NCBI GenBank assembly: GCA_020028115.1
Contig: JAHWYA010000027.1
Coordinates: 1 to 10,302, forward strand
Direction: 5' to 3'
DNA from: Anaeromyxobacter sp.
GTDB taxonomy: Bacteria > Myxococcota > Myxococcia > Myxococcales > Anaeromyxobacteraceae
DNA length: 10,302 bases
The position numbers and the translations under genes are program-made. Shown piece by piece: positions 1 through 6,692 of the stretch; the stretch's first letter is position 1, and each line of letters begins with the position of its first letter. The notes beneath the pieces were generated by a model that did no database searches, was not told the origin of the DNA, and was given only the letters and a program-made list of their open reading frames with translations.

Positions 1-370
1 GCGTCGCCGCCTCCGGCGGGAACACCTCGCCCGAGAAGCCGGACCGGATGACCGCCTCGACCGCGAGGTCCCAGTCGTGGCGGACGTACGCGTCCTGCGC
101 CTCCGGAGCGACGAGGGCGAACCGCTCCCGCGCGCCGATCGGGCTCTCGGAGGGGCCGTCCTCGCCGTGGAAGAGCCGGCGGCCGGGACTCGCCGGGTGC
201 GGCCACAGCTCGCCGCGCACCAGGCGGAGCAGCGTCGACTTCCCCGAGCCGCTCGGGCCGAGCACCGCGAGCCCCTCGCCCGCCCGGACCTCGAGCGACA
301 CGTCCTCGAGGATCGTCGCCCCGGCGAGGCGCACGTCGACGCGGTCGAGGGTGACGAGGGGGCGGCTCAC
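1..370 (-). CDS. ABC transporter ATP-binding protein, ModF-like (partial, N-terminal 123 residues)
   Basis: This is the N-terminal part of an ABC-type ATPase; the C-terminus runs off the window edge, so the signature motif, Walker B and H-loop cannot be seen. Walker A is GPSGSGKST at about residues 38-46, preceded by the usual beta-strand block ([18 protein letters not shown]). The later [13 protein letters not shown] stretch lies where the Q-loop belongs and, with the following VIRSGF, recalls the ModF/COG1119 group of stand-alone ATPases. That subfamily placement is a judgement from memory. The start is GTG at 370. It is the only possible start, because the kinase stop at 380-382 is in the same frame nine bases upstream. 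No clear Shine-Dalgarno is visible, so translation is probably coupled to the kinase gene. Substrate and membrane partner are unknown. Confidence 0.85.
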   Translation of the reverse strand, partial: MSRPLVTLDRVDVRLAGATILEDVSLEVRAGEGLAVLGPSGSGKSTLLRLVRGELWPHPASPGRRLFHGEDGPSESPIGARERFALVAPEAQDAYVRHDWDLAVEAVIRSGFSGEVFPPEAAT

Positions 371-379
371 CCCACGATT

Positions 380-2065
380 CTACGCGGCGCCCGCCGCCGT
401 CGCCGGGCGCTCCGCCGCCGCGGGGAGCCGGATGACGAAGGTGGTGCCGCGGCCGACGATGCTGTCCACCGAGATCGTGCCGCCGTGCCGCTCCACGATC
501 CCGTAGACGACGGAGAGGCCGAGTCCGGTCCCCTTCTCCTTCGTCGTGAAGAACGGATCGAAGATCTTGGAGAGCCGCTCCTGCGGGATCCCGGGGCCGT
601 TGTCCTCGATCGCGATCTCCACCCCCTCGGCGGCCTCGCGGGTCGAGACGCGCAGCCGCCCGGAGCTCCCCATCGCCTCGCAGGCGTTGAAGGCGATGTT
701 CACGAAGGCCTGCCGGAGCTGGCCGAAGTCCGCGACCACCTCCGGGACGTCGGCGAGGTCGCGCTCGACCGCGATGCCGTGCGTCTTCAGCCGGTCGTCG
801 AGCAGCGAGAGCGCCTCGTCGAGCGGGGCGCGCGGATCGAGCGGCTGCTGCTGCATCGGCCGCTCGCGGGCGAACTCGAGGAGGTTCTTCACGATGGTCG
901 AGCAGCGCTGGGTCTCGCGCTCGATCAGGGCGAGGTTCCGCTGGAGCGCGGCGCGGCGGGCGTCGTCCGGCGGCCCCTCGCCGAGCGTGCGCGACACGAG
1001 CTTCGCGAACGTGAGGATGCCGGCGAGCGGGTTGTTGATCTCGTGGGCGATGGAGGCGGAGAGCTTGCCGAGCGAGGACAGCTTCTCGGTCCGGACGAGC
1101 TGCTCGTGCGCCTCGCGCAGCTCGGCGGTGCGCGCCTCCACCTGGTGCTCGAGCCCGTCCATCATCGCCTGCAGCTCGTCCTCGAGGCGCCGCAGCGCGC
1201 GCGTCATCTCGTTGAACGAGCCGGCGAGGAGCCCGAGCTCGCCGCGCGACCGGACGTGGATCTCGACGTCGAGGTCGTCGCGCGCGACCCGCCGCGTCCC
1301 CTCGAGGAGCGCCGCGACCGGCTCGACCACCTCCGCCCGGCCGAAGAGGTAGAGGATCGCGGCGACGACGAGCACGATCGCGGAGAGCACCGCGACGATG
1401 CCGCGGCGGAACGCCATCACGCTCGCGTCGAGGGCGCCGAGCGAGACCCGCACCTCGACGAGGCCGAGGACCTGCCGGCCGGGCGGGTGGACGTGGCAGG
1501 CGGCGGTGGAGCAGGCGCGCCCGTTGTAGATCGGCGCGATCATCGAGAGGGCCCGCCCGCCGCCGCCGCGGTCGAGCACCTCGGCGCGATCGCCGGGGGG
1601 CGTCCGCGAGAGCGGCAGCACGCGCCCCGCGTGGCAAGCGCCGCAGGCGCGCCCCTCGCGGCCGATGGCGGTCCCGACGTCGGAGGGCTCTGTGGAGAAG
1701 ACGACCCGTCCCGACTTCGCGAGGACGCGCACGCGCTCGACCGCGTCGAGCCGCCCGACGCGCTCGAGCGCGGCGTACGCGTGGCCGTCGGGCTCCGCGA
1801 GCATCGCGTCCTGCGCGGTCTCGCCGACCGCATCCGCGAGGAGCCCCGTCGACCGCGCGAGCTGATCCACGAGGTCGCGCTGCATCCGCTGCTCGGCGAA
1901 CCAGACCCCGGCGAGGGCGGCGAGCGCGAGCACCGCCGTCATCCCGAACAGCTTCGTCGAGAGCCGGTGTGCGAGCGGCACCGCCACGACCACGTCGTGG
2001 ACGGGAGTGCCGCTCTGGCCGGGCGCGTCCCCACCCGCGCCCGCGGGCTCGCGACTTGGCGTCAT
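380..2065 (-). CDS. Membrane sensor histidine kinase with a periplasmic di-haem-c-type sensor domain
   Basis: A complete 561-residue two-component sensor kinase. Numbering is from the ATG at 2065, chosen because a GGGGAG Shine-Dalgarno lies six bases before it; a TTG at 2104 would add 13 residues but has no such site. A transmembrane helix lies at about 39-57, followed by a periplasmic domain at 58-221 and a second helix at 222-242. HAMP follows at about 243-295 and a coiled coil at 292-329. The HisKA box SIAHEINNPL has phospho-acceptor His341. The HATPase_c domain shows the N-box (Asn460), DNGPGIP (488-494), FDPFFTTK (502-509) and GTGLGL (512-517). The periplasmic domain carries CGACH (141-145) and CSTAACH (185-191), a CXXCH and a CX4CH haem-c attachment motif. 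I infer a redox or small-gas sensor needing cytochrome c maturation. All catalytic boxes look intact. No response regulator is next to it. Confidence 0.93.
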   Translation of the reverse strand: MTPSREPAGAGGDAPGQSGTPVHDVVVAVPLAHRLSTKLFGMTAVLALAALAGVWFAEQRMQRDLVDQLARSTGLLADAVGETAQDAMLAEPDGHAYAALERVGRLDAVERVRVLAKSGRVVFSTEPSDVGTAIGREGRACGACHAGRVLPLSRTPPGDRAEVLDRGGGGRALSMIAPIYNGRACSTAACHVHPPGRQVLGLVEVRVSLGALDASVMAFRRGIVAVLSAIVLVVAAILYLFGRAEVVEPVAALLEGTRRVARDDLDVEIHVRSRGELGLLAGSFNEMTRALRRLEDELQAMMDGLEHQVEARTAELREAHEQLVRTEKLSSLGKLSASIAHEINNPLAGILTFAKLVSRTLGEGPPDDARRAALQRNLALIERETQRCSTIVKNLLEFARERPMQQQPLDPRAPLDEALSLLDDRLKTHGIAVERDLADVPEVVADFGQLRQAFVNIAFNACEAMGSSGRLRVSTREAAEGVEIAIEDNGPGIPQERLSKIFDPFFTTKEKGTGLGLSVVYGIVERHGGTISVDSIVGRGTTFVIRLPAAAERPATAAGAA

Positions 2066-2077
2066 CCCCTGCTCCCC

Positions 2078-2096
2078 GGCGGCGCACGGCGCCGCC
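2078..2096 (-). repeat. Hairpin just upstream of the kinase ribosome-binding site
   Basis: A perfect 7-bp inverted repeat (GGCGGCG / CGCCGCC, 5-base loop) lies in the 80-base gap between the Cache-protein gene and the kinase gene. In the minus-strand transcript it ends directly before the GGGGAGC Shine-Dalgarno of the kinase. It could affect translation or mRNA stability at the operon junction. In such GC-rich DNA a 7-bp stem can arise by chance, and there is no U-tract, so I do not call it a terminator. Confidence 0.4.
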
Positions 2097-2145
2097 GCCT
2101 CCAAGGGACGATGCGCTCAGGGACCTGGGGCCGCCTTGCGCGGCG

Positions 2146-3339
2146 TCAACGCTGAGTGGAGCGTTCCGGTCGCGGTGCGCTCTCCGGCGCACCCCCATCC
2201 GGATCCTGCCGCGGGCGGCTCGGGAAGAGCACGCGCCGGAACAACCCCTCGAGGCGACCGATCTCGTCCTCGCTCCCGCGCTCGACGACCCGGCTCGGCG
2301 GCAGCCCCGCGGCGCCGGCGTGCGCCTCGAGCTGGGCGCGCAGCCGCGCGAGCCGCGCGAACACGAGCCGGCGCACGAGCAGCATGACGACCAGGGCCGT
2401 CGCGAGGGCGAGACCGAGGAGGGCGAGGAACGCCTGGACCATGCCGGCGCGCAGCGCCGCGTGGTGGCGGGTGAAGTCGTGGAGCACGAAGAGCCCGCCG
2501 ACCTTGCGGCCGGCGGCGTCGCGGACCGGGAAGATGCCGCGGATGAACGCCCGCTCGCCCCGGAGCGCCTCGCCGAGCGCCTGGCCGCGGTCCGGGATCC
2601 GCTCGATGTCCCCGGCGAAGTCGATGATCCCCTCGGTGAAGGTGGTCGTGTCCACCACGACCACGTCCGGCCGGTCGTTCCAGGTGTTGGCGCGCGGCCC
2701 GAGGACGCGGGCCCAGGCCTGCTCGTCGAGGAACCGCTTCTTCACGAGGAGGCCGTACTCGTCGCCCGTCCGGGACTTCAGCGCGGTGAGGAAGTGGTCG
2801 ATCTCCTCGGCGAGCTCCACGTACCCGAGCAGCTTCCCGCCGTGGAACCACGGCCGCACGGCGCGGAGCGCGAAGGCGGTCTGGCCGAGCTCCTTGCCCG
2901 CCCCGAGGTCGCGCGTCTCGATCGCCTTCAGGAGCGTCGCGCGGTCGACGCGGTCGCCGGAGAGGTCCGGCCGGTGCACGCGCAGGAACACCGTGCGCTC
3001 GGGGTCGATGAAGTACCAGTGGGTGATCCGGTCGCGCTGCAGCATCGTCGCGAAGAGCGGCGCCGCCTCGGCGAGGAGCCGGCCGCGGTCGCGCGCGACG
3101 AACGCCTCGCGCAGCGCGTCGTTCGCGAGGAGCGCGTCGAGGGTCGAGGCGAGCTTCTCCACCTCGCTGCGCTCCTGGGCCGCGAACGCGTCCGCGGCGC
3201 CCTGCAGGGTGGAGAGCGCGGCCGTTTCGAGGTTCTCCTCGAAGATGCCGCCCGCGATCTTCGCGCCGGCGATCGCCGCGAGGAGGCACGCCGCGAGGAC
3301 GGCGATCCCGAGCTTCAGCTCGACCGAAAGGCTTCCCAT
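2146..3339 (-). CDS. Membrane-anchored Cache-domain sensor protein with HAMP-like tail and no output domain
   Basis: A 397-residue membrane protein. One transmembrane helix lies at about 9-27, a large extracytoplasmic region at 28-299, and a second helix at about 300-322. After that comes only a short HAMP-like segment (RRLVFARLARL to about 370) and a Pro/Arg-rich tail. The core HWYFIDPERTVFLRVHRP (107-124), with the later GYVELAEEIDHF, resembles the double Cache sensor domain found in kinases and chemoreceptors (dCache_3-like, from memory). No kinase, methyl-accepting, GGDEF or cyclase domain follows, so it lacks a recognised output. The ATG at 3339 has a GGGGGAG Shine-Dalgarno three bases upstream. 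It is the first gene of the minus-strand operon and ends 80 bases before the kinase. I infer that it senses a ligand and partners with that kinase. Function is otherwise unknown. Confidence 0.85.
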   Translation of the reverse strand: MGSLSVELKLGIAVLAACLLAAIAGAKIAGGIFEENLETAALSTLQGAADAFAAQERSEVEKLASTLDALLANDALREAFVARDRGRLLAEAAPLFATMLQRDRITHWYFIDPERTVFLRVHRPDLSGDRVDRATLLKAIETRDLGAGKELGQTAFALRAVRPWFHGGKLLGYVELAEEIDHFLTALKSRTGDEYGLLVKKRFLDEQAWARVLGPRANTWNDRPDVVVVDTTTFTEGIIDFAGDIERIPDRGQALGEALRGERAFIRGIFPVRDAAGRKVGGLFVLHDFTRHHAALRAGMVQAFLALLGLALATALVVMLLVRRLVFARLARLRAQLEAHAGAAGLPPSRVVERGSEDEIGRLEGLFRRVLFPSRPRQDPDGGAPESAPRPERSTQR

Positions 3340-3460
3340 GGACTCCCCCGGCGGGCACCCGCACTCTCCGGCCCGGCCGCGCGCGGCGCGGAACCTACCA
3401 TGCTCGCCGCACCGGGGGTTGCACCGCAAGTGGGCCCGTGCGACAGCGGGAGCGGAGCCC
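3340..3460. other. Divergent intergenic region with a 12-bp palindrome
   Basis: This 121-base gap separates the minus-strand sensor operon from the plus-strand pseudouridine synthase, so it should hold both promoters. I found no convincing -35/-10 pair or sigma54 -24/-12 site on either strand. The self-complementary 12-mer GCCGCGCGCGGC at 3376-3387 is the only notable structure. It could be an operator, but alternating CG runs are common in DNA of this composition. The extreme left holds the sensor gene's Shine-Dalgarno and the right end the GGAG of the synthase. Confidence 0.4.
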
Positions 3461-4363
3461 ATGTCGAGCACCACGACGCACCGCCTGTCCGTCCCGCGGG
3501 ACGCCCGCGGCGAGCGGCTCGACCGCTTCGTCGCCCGCGCGCTGTCGCTCTCGCCCGACCGCGTCCGAGCGCTCGTGGAGCGCGGCGAGGTCCGCATCCG
3601 TGGCCGGACCTGCTCCCTCCACCGCAAGCTCTTCGGCGGAGAGGAGGTCGAGGTCACCGTCGCGGCCCCGCGCGCCGCGGCGGCGCCCGGCGGCCCGTCG
3701 CTCGCGCTCCTGTACGACGACGCCGACTGCGCGGTGGTCGCGAAGCCGGCGGGGCTCCCGGTGCTCCCCGCGCGCCCGGGCGGACCCTCCGCGGTCGGGT
3801 CGGCGAGCCGCCTCGGCTCCTTCGACGTGGAGGGCGTCGCCGCGCCGGGGCTCCCGCACCGGCTCGACAAGGACACGAGCGGCTGCCTCCTCCTCGCGCG
3901 CACCGACGCCGCGCTGGCCGCGCTCCGCGCCGCGTTCGAGGCGGGCGCGATCGAGAAGGAGTACCTCGCGCTCGTCGCCGGCGCGCCGCCGGACGCGGGC
4001 GCCCTCGACACGGCGTACGGCCGGAGCCCGGAGGATCCCCGCCGCTTCACGACGCGGGTCCGCTCGGCGCGGCGGGCGCGGCTCGCCTTCGCCGTCGAGG
4101 AGCGGCTGCGGGGCGCGGCGCTCCTGCGCGTCGTCCTCGACACCGGCCGGACCCACCAGATCCGGGTGCAGCTCGCCGAGGCGGGCTGGCCGGTCCTCGG
4201 CGACGCGGTGTACGGCGCCGCCTCGCCCGCCGTGGCCCGGCAGGCGCTGCACGCGGCGCGCCTCGCCTTCCCGCGCCCCGCGGACGGCGTGCGGGTGGAG
4301 GTCCGCGCGCCGCTCCCGGAGGACCTGGTCGCGGGGATCGAGACGCTCCGAGGAGGCCGCTGA
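3461..4363 (+). CDS. RluA-family RNA pseudouridine synthase
   Basis: A complete 300-residue protein that would isomerise uridine to pseudouridine in rRNA or tRNA in the cytoplasm. An S4-like RNA-binding segment spans about 17-70 (ERLDRFVARAL with RVRALVERGEVRIRG), followed by the catalytic domain. The family signature HRLDKDTSG lies at 133-141, with Asp136 the expected nucleophile. The downstream blocks GRTHQIRVQLAEAGWPVLGD (229-248) and YGA (251-253) are also typical of RluA. Length is normal for RluC/RluD-type enzymes, but the target uridine cannot be decided from sequence alone, so no symbol is given. The ATG at 3461 follows a GGAG at a rather short three-base spacing. The helicase gene follows 116 bases downstream and appears to have its own leader, so co-transcription is uncertain. 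Confidence 0.93.
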   Translation: MSSTTTHRLSVPRDARGERLDRFVARALSLSPDRVRALVERGEVRIRGRTCSLHRKLFGGEEVEVTVAAPRAAAAPGGPSLALLYDDADCAVVAKPAGLPVLPARPGGPSAVGSASRLGSFDVEGVAAPGLPHRLDKDTSGCLLLARTDAALAALRAAFEAGAIEKEYLALVAGAPPDAGALDTAYGRSPEDPRRFTTRVRSARRARLAFAVEERLRGAALLRVVLDTGRTHQIRVQLAEAGWPVLGDAVYGAASPAVARQALHAARLAFPRPADGVRVEVRAPLPEDLVAGIETLRGGR

Positions 4364-4407
4364 CGCGGCGGCGGCCGCATTGGAAGACGGGCGGGGCACG
4401 CGCGGCC

Positions 4408-4435
4408 TTGGAATCGGACGTTTTCGTGTTAGTGG
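4408..4435 (+). promoter_or_regulatory. Possible weak promoter for the helicase gene
   Basis: An AT-richer patch in an otherwise GC-saturated gap holds TTGGAA (4408-4413), a plausible -35. A poor -10 candidate (TAGTGG, 4430-4435) lies 16 bases further on. A start near 4442 would give a leader of about 38 bases that contains the strong hairpin at 4449-4474. The -10 match is poor, so this is tentative. Confidence 0.25.
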
Positions 4436-4448
4436 ACGACAGCCGCTC

Positions 4449-4474
4449 GGGCTCGCGCCCGAAGGCGCGAGCCC
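4449..4474. repeat. Perfect 11-bp hairpin directly upstream of the helicase start codon
   Basis: The arms GGGCTCGCGCC and GGCGCGAGCCC pair perfectly around a four-base loop, CGAA. Read on the minus strand the loop is TTCG closed by C-G, the classic extra-stable tetraloop. The right arm ends five bases before the ATG at 4480, where the ribosome-binding site should be, and no separate Shine-Dalgarno is visible. In the mRNA this would be likely to obstruct ribosome access unless opened. No T-run follows, so a terminator is less likely. Confidence 0.7.
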
Positions 4475-4479
4475 TCGGA

Positions 4480-6543
4480 ATGGATCTCTCGACGCTCAAC
4501 CCGCCGCAACGCGAGGCGGTGACCACGACGGAGGGGCCGCTCCTCGTCCTCGCCGGCGCCGGGTCCGGGAAGACGCGCGTCATCGTCCACCGGATCGCGT
4601 GGCTGCTCCAGAAGGGCGTCGACCCGGAGTCGATCCTCGCCGTCACGTTCACGAACAAGGCGGCCGGCGAGATGCGGGAGCGCGTCGCGTCGGTGGCGGG
4701 CGCGCCGGGGGTCGATGTCTTCGTCTCCACCTTCCACAGCTTCGGCCTGTGGCTCCTCCAGCAGGAGCACGAGGCGGCGGGCCTCCCGCGGCGGTTCGCG
4801 ATCTGCGACGCGGCCGACCAGATCACGCTCGTGAAGCGCTGCATGCGCGAGGTGAAGGTCGACGATCGCGCGTTCGACGCGCACCGCGTGCTCGCGCTGC
4901 TCTCCCGCGCGAAGAACGAGGGGAAGAAGCGGATCCGGCCGCGGCCGGAGGGGCAGGGCGCCCCCTCCCCAGCCCCGCTTCGCGGGGCGGAGGAAGTCCG
5001 GGGACGTGACGACTACGACCTCGTCGCGAGCGAGGTCCAGCCGCGGTACGAGCGCGCGCTCGCGGCGCAGCGCTCCGTCGACTTCGACGATCTCATCGCG
5101 CGGCCGGTGGCGCTCCTCGCGAAGGACGCCGCCGTCCGCGCGCGCTACGCGCGCCGCTTCCGCTACCTGCTCGTCGACGAGTACCAGGACACGAACGCCT
5201 CCCAGCTCGAGCTGCTGAAGCTCCTCGCCGGCGAGGACCGGAACGTCTGCGCGGTGGGCGACGACGACCAGGCGATCTACGGATGGCGCGGCGCGGAGGT
5301 GCGGAACATCCTCCGGTTCGAGAAGCACTTCCCGGGCGCGCGCGAGGTGCGGCTCGAGCAGAACTACCGCTCGACCGGCCACATCCTCGCGTGCGCGAAC
5401 GCCGTCATCGCGAAGAACGCGGACCGCCGCCCGAAGAAGCTCTTCACCTCGGCCGGGGAGGGCGACCGCGTGCGCGTCGTCGCCCTGCCGTCGGAGGAGG
5501 ACGAGGCGCGCTTCGTCGCCGAGGAGATCGCGCGGCTGCGGCGCGAGGGGCGCCCGTTCGGCGAGCTCGCCGTCCTCTACCGGCTGAACGCGCAGTCTCG
5601 CCCGCTCGAGGAGGCGCTGCGCGAGGCGTCGATCCCGCACACCGTCCACGGCGGGCCGGCCTTCTTCGACCGGTCGGAGGTCCGCGACCTGCTCGCGTTC
5701 CTCAAGGTCTGCGTCGCGCCCGCGGACGAGGTCTCGCTCGCGCGCATCGTGAACGTGCCGCCGCGCGGGATCGGCGACACCTCGGTCGAGCGCGTCCACG
5801 CGTGGGCGGTCGAGCACCGGCTCCCGCTCTTCGACGCCCTCTCGCGCGCGGCGGAGGTCCCGGACCTCCCGCGCGGCGCCGCCGACCGGATCGCGGCGTT
5901 CGTCGCCCTCATCCAGAAGTACCGGGCCCGCTTCGCGGAGGGGCGCCCCGCCGAGGCGGCCCGCGCCCTCGCCGCGGAGGTGGACCTCTACGGCCACGCG
6001 CGCGCGAGCGTCGCCTCGTTCGAGGCGGGACAGCGGAAGGTGGACGCGCTCGACGGCGTGCTCCGGTCGCTCGACGCCTGGGAGCAGCGGACGGCGCGTC
6101 CGTCCCTCTCGACGTGGCTGCAGCGGCTCGCCCTCGACTCCCGCGCCGAGGAGGACCCGGCGGCGGCGGAGGGCGTCACGCTCATGACGCTCCACGCGGC
6201 GAAGGGGCTCGAGTTCCCGATCGTCTTCCTCGCCGGCGCGGAGGAGGACCTCCTCCCCTGCGCCGGGATCCAAGGGGAGGCGCGCGACCTGGACGAGGAG
6301 CGGCGGCTCGCCTACGTCGGCATCACCCGCGCCCGCGAGCGGCTCTACCTCACCCGCGCCGCGGCGCGCACGAAGCGCGGCAAGACCATCCCGCGGACGC
6401 CGTCGAGGTTCCTCGACGACCTCCCGGAGGCCTCGCACGAGAAGGTGGACCCGGCCGCGCAGGAGGCGCCGGAGGACGTCGCGGCCTTCGCGGCGGGGGT
6501 CATGGCGCGCCTGCGGGAGAAGCTCGGGGGCGCCAAGGTCTGA
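4480..6543 (+). CDS. UvrD/PcrA-type superfamily 1A DNA helicase
   Basis: A complete 687-residue ATP-dependent 3'-5' DNA helicase of the UvrD/Rep/PcrA group, expected to act in nucleotide-excision or mismatch repair and in clearing protein blocks from DNA. Motifs in order: Walker A AGAGSGKT (25-32), TFTNKAAGEM (56-65), TFHSFG (84-89), DEYQDTN (233-239), GDDDQAIYGWRGA (260-272), EQNYRS (293-298), TLMTLHAAKGLEF (567-579) and the arginine-finger block YVGITRARERL (612-622). The ATG at 4480 begins MDLSTLNPPQREAV, the usual N-terminus. A GTG at 4426 or 4432 in frame is not supported. An unusual insert at about 152-176, rich in Pro, Arg and Gly, separates SRAKNEG from DDYDLVASEV, which are normally close together. 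The C-terminal extension after motif VI is short compared with E. coli UvrD. Whether it is true UvrD, PcrA or Rep is undecided. Confidence 0.95.
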   Translation: MDLSTLNPPQREAVTTTEGPLLVLAGAGSGKTRVIVHRIAWLLQKGVDPESILAVTFTNKAAGEMRERVASVAGAPGVDVFVSTFHSFGLWLLQQEHEAAGLPRRFAICDAADQITLVKRCMREVKVDDRAFDAHRVLALLSRAKNEGKKRIRPRPEGQGAPSPAPLRGAEEVRGRDDYDLVASEVQPRYERALAAQRSVDFDDLIARPVALLAKDAAVRARYARRFRYLLVDEYQDTNASQLELLKLLAGEDRNVCAVGDDDQAIYGWRGAEVRNILRFEKHFPGAREVRLEQNYRSTGHILACANAVIAKNADRRPKKLFTSAGEGDRVRVVALPSEEDEARFVAEEIARLRREGRPFGELAVLYRLNAQSRPLEEALREASIPHTVHGGPAFFDRSEVRDLLAFLKVCVAPADEVSLARIVNVPPRGIGDTSVERVHAWAVEHRLPLFDALSRAAEVPDLPRGAADRIAAFVALIQKYRARFAEGRPAEAARALAAEVDLYGHARASVASFEAGQRKVDALDGVLRSLDAWEQRTARPSLSTWLQRLALDSRAEEDPAAAEGVTLMTLHAAKGLEFPIVFLAGAEEDLLPCAGIQGEARDLDEERRLAYVGITRARERLYLTRAAARTKRGKTIPRTPSRFLDDLPEASHEKVDPAAQEAPEDVAAFAAGVMARLREKLGGAKV
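4934..4992. repeat. Palindrome-rich in-frame insertion within the helicase gene
   Basis: Two inverted repeats lie in the stretch that encodes the extra residues of the helicase. At 4934-4949 is a perfect 16-bp palindrome, TCCGGCCGCGGCCGGA. At 4972-4988 a 7-bp stem (GCCCCGC / GCGGGGC) surrounds loop TTC, extended by CTCC (4965-4968) pairing with GGAG (4989-4992) across a small bulge. The composition (runs of C then G) looks more like intergenic filler than the surrounding coding sequence. This fits an inserted palindromic element that kept the frame; the origin is inference. Confidence 0.5.
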
Positions 6544-6544
6544 A

Positions 6545-6568
6545 GGCGCGGGGCCCTCCGGGCGCCCC
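6545..6568 (+). terminator. Possible GC hairpin terminator after the helicase gene
   Basis: Immediately after the helicase stop codon, GGGGCCC (6550-6556) pairs with GGG and CCCC (6560-6568) around loop TCC with a two-base bulge. An alternative pairing is GGCGC (6545-6549) with GCGCC (6562-6566). There is no T-run, so it could equally be a 3'-end-stabilising or Rho-associated structure. Confidence 0.3.
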
Positions 6569-6606
6569 CCCGCCGGGGTGATCGGTGGGCGTTCAGTCGA
6601 CGGTCC

Positions 6607-6635
6607 TTGTGGCGCGGGGCCGGACCCGCTACATT
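6607..6635 (+). promoter_or_regulatory. Possible upstream promoter (P2) for rplM-rpsI
   Basis: TTGTGG (6607-6612) is followed after exactly 17 bases by TACATT (6630-6635), a -10 that keeps four of the six consensus positions. The spacing is ideal and the -10 lies in one of the few AT-richer spots. It sits about 55 bases upstream of the stronger promoter, so the pair could be tandem promoters of a growth-regulated operon. Confidence 0.4.
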
Positions 6636-6637
6636 CC

Positions 6638-6659
6638 CGCGGCCTTCGGGGCAGCCGCG
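6638..6659 (+). repeat. Imperfect hairpin between the two rplM promoter candidates
   Basis: CGCGG (6638-6642) pairs with CCGCG (6655-6659), and CC with GG around a TTCG loop (6645-6648), with a four-base bulge. It lies just before the -35 of the main promoter and could attenuate transcripts from P2 or from the helicase gene. There is no T-run after it. Confidence 0.3.
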
Positions 6660-6663
6660 ATGC

Positions 6664-6692
6664 TTGACAAGCGCGCGCCCCTCCTCTAAAAG
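6664..6692 (+). promoter_or_regulatory. Sigma70-type promoter of rplM-rpsI
   Basis: A perfect -35 hexamer TTGACA (6664-6669) is separated by exactly 17 bases from TAAAAG (6687-6692), which matches four of six -10 positions. Transcription would start near 6699, giving a leader of about 35 bases before the rplM ATG. The leader is conspicuously AT-rich for this genome (CCAATTTCTTTC), as expected for a strong ribosomal-protein promoter and open translation start. Confidence 0.8.

Noticed and set aside
2102..2104. TTG start of the kinase 13 residues upstream
   Set aside because: There is no Shine-Dalgarno before it; the ATG at 2065 has GGGGAG six bases before it.
2117..3364. An open frame in another minus-strand phase over the Cache sensor gene
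   Set aside because: The product is Arg/Pro/Ala-rich with no family resemblance, whereas the chosen frame shows membrane helices and a Cache core.
4426..4434. Upstream in-frame GTG starts for the helicase
   Set aside because: They would place the hairpin inside the coding region and add an atypical N-terminus; ATG at 4480 matches the usual start of the family.
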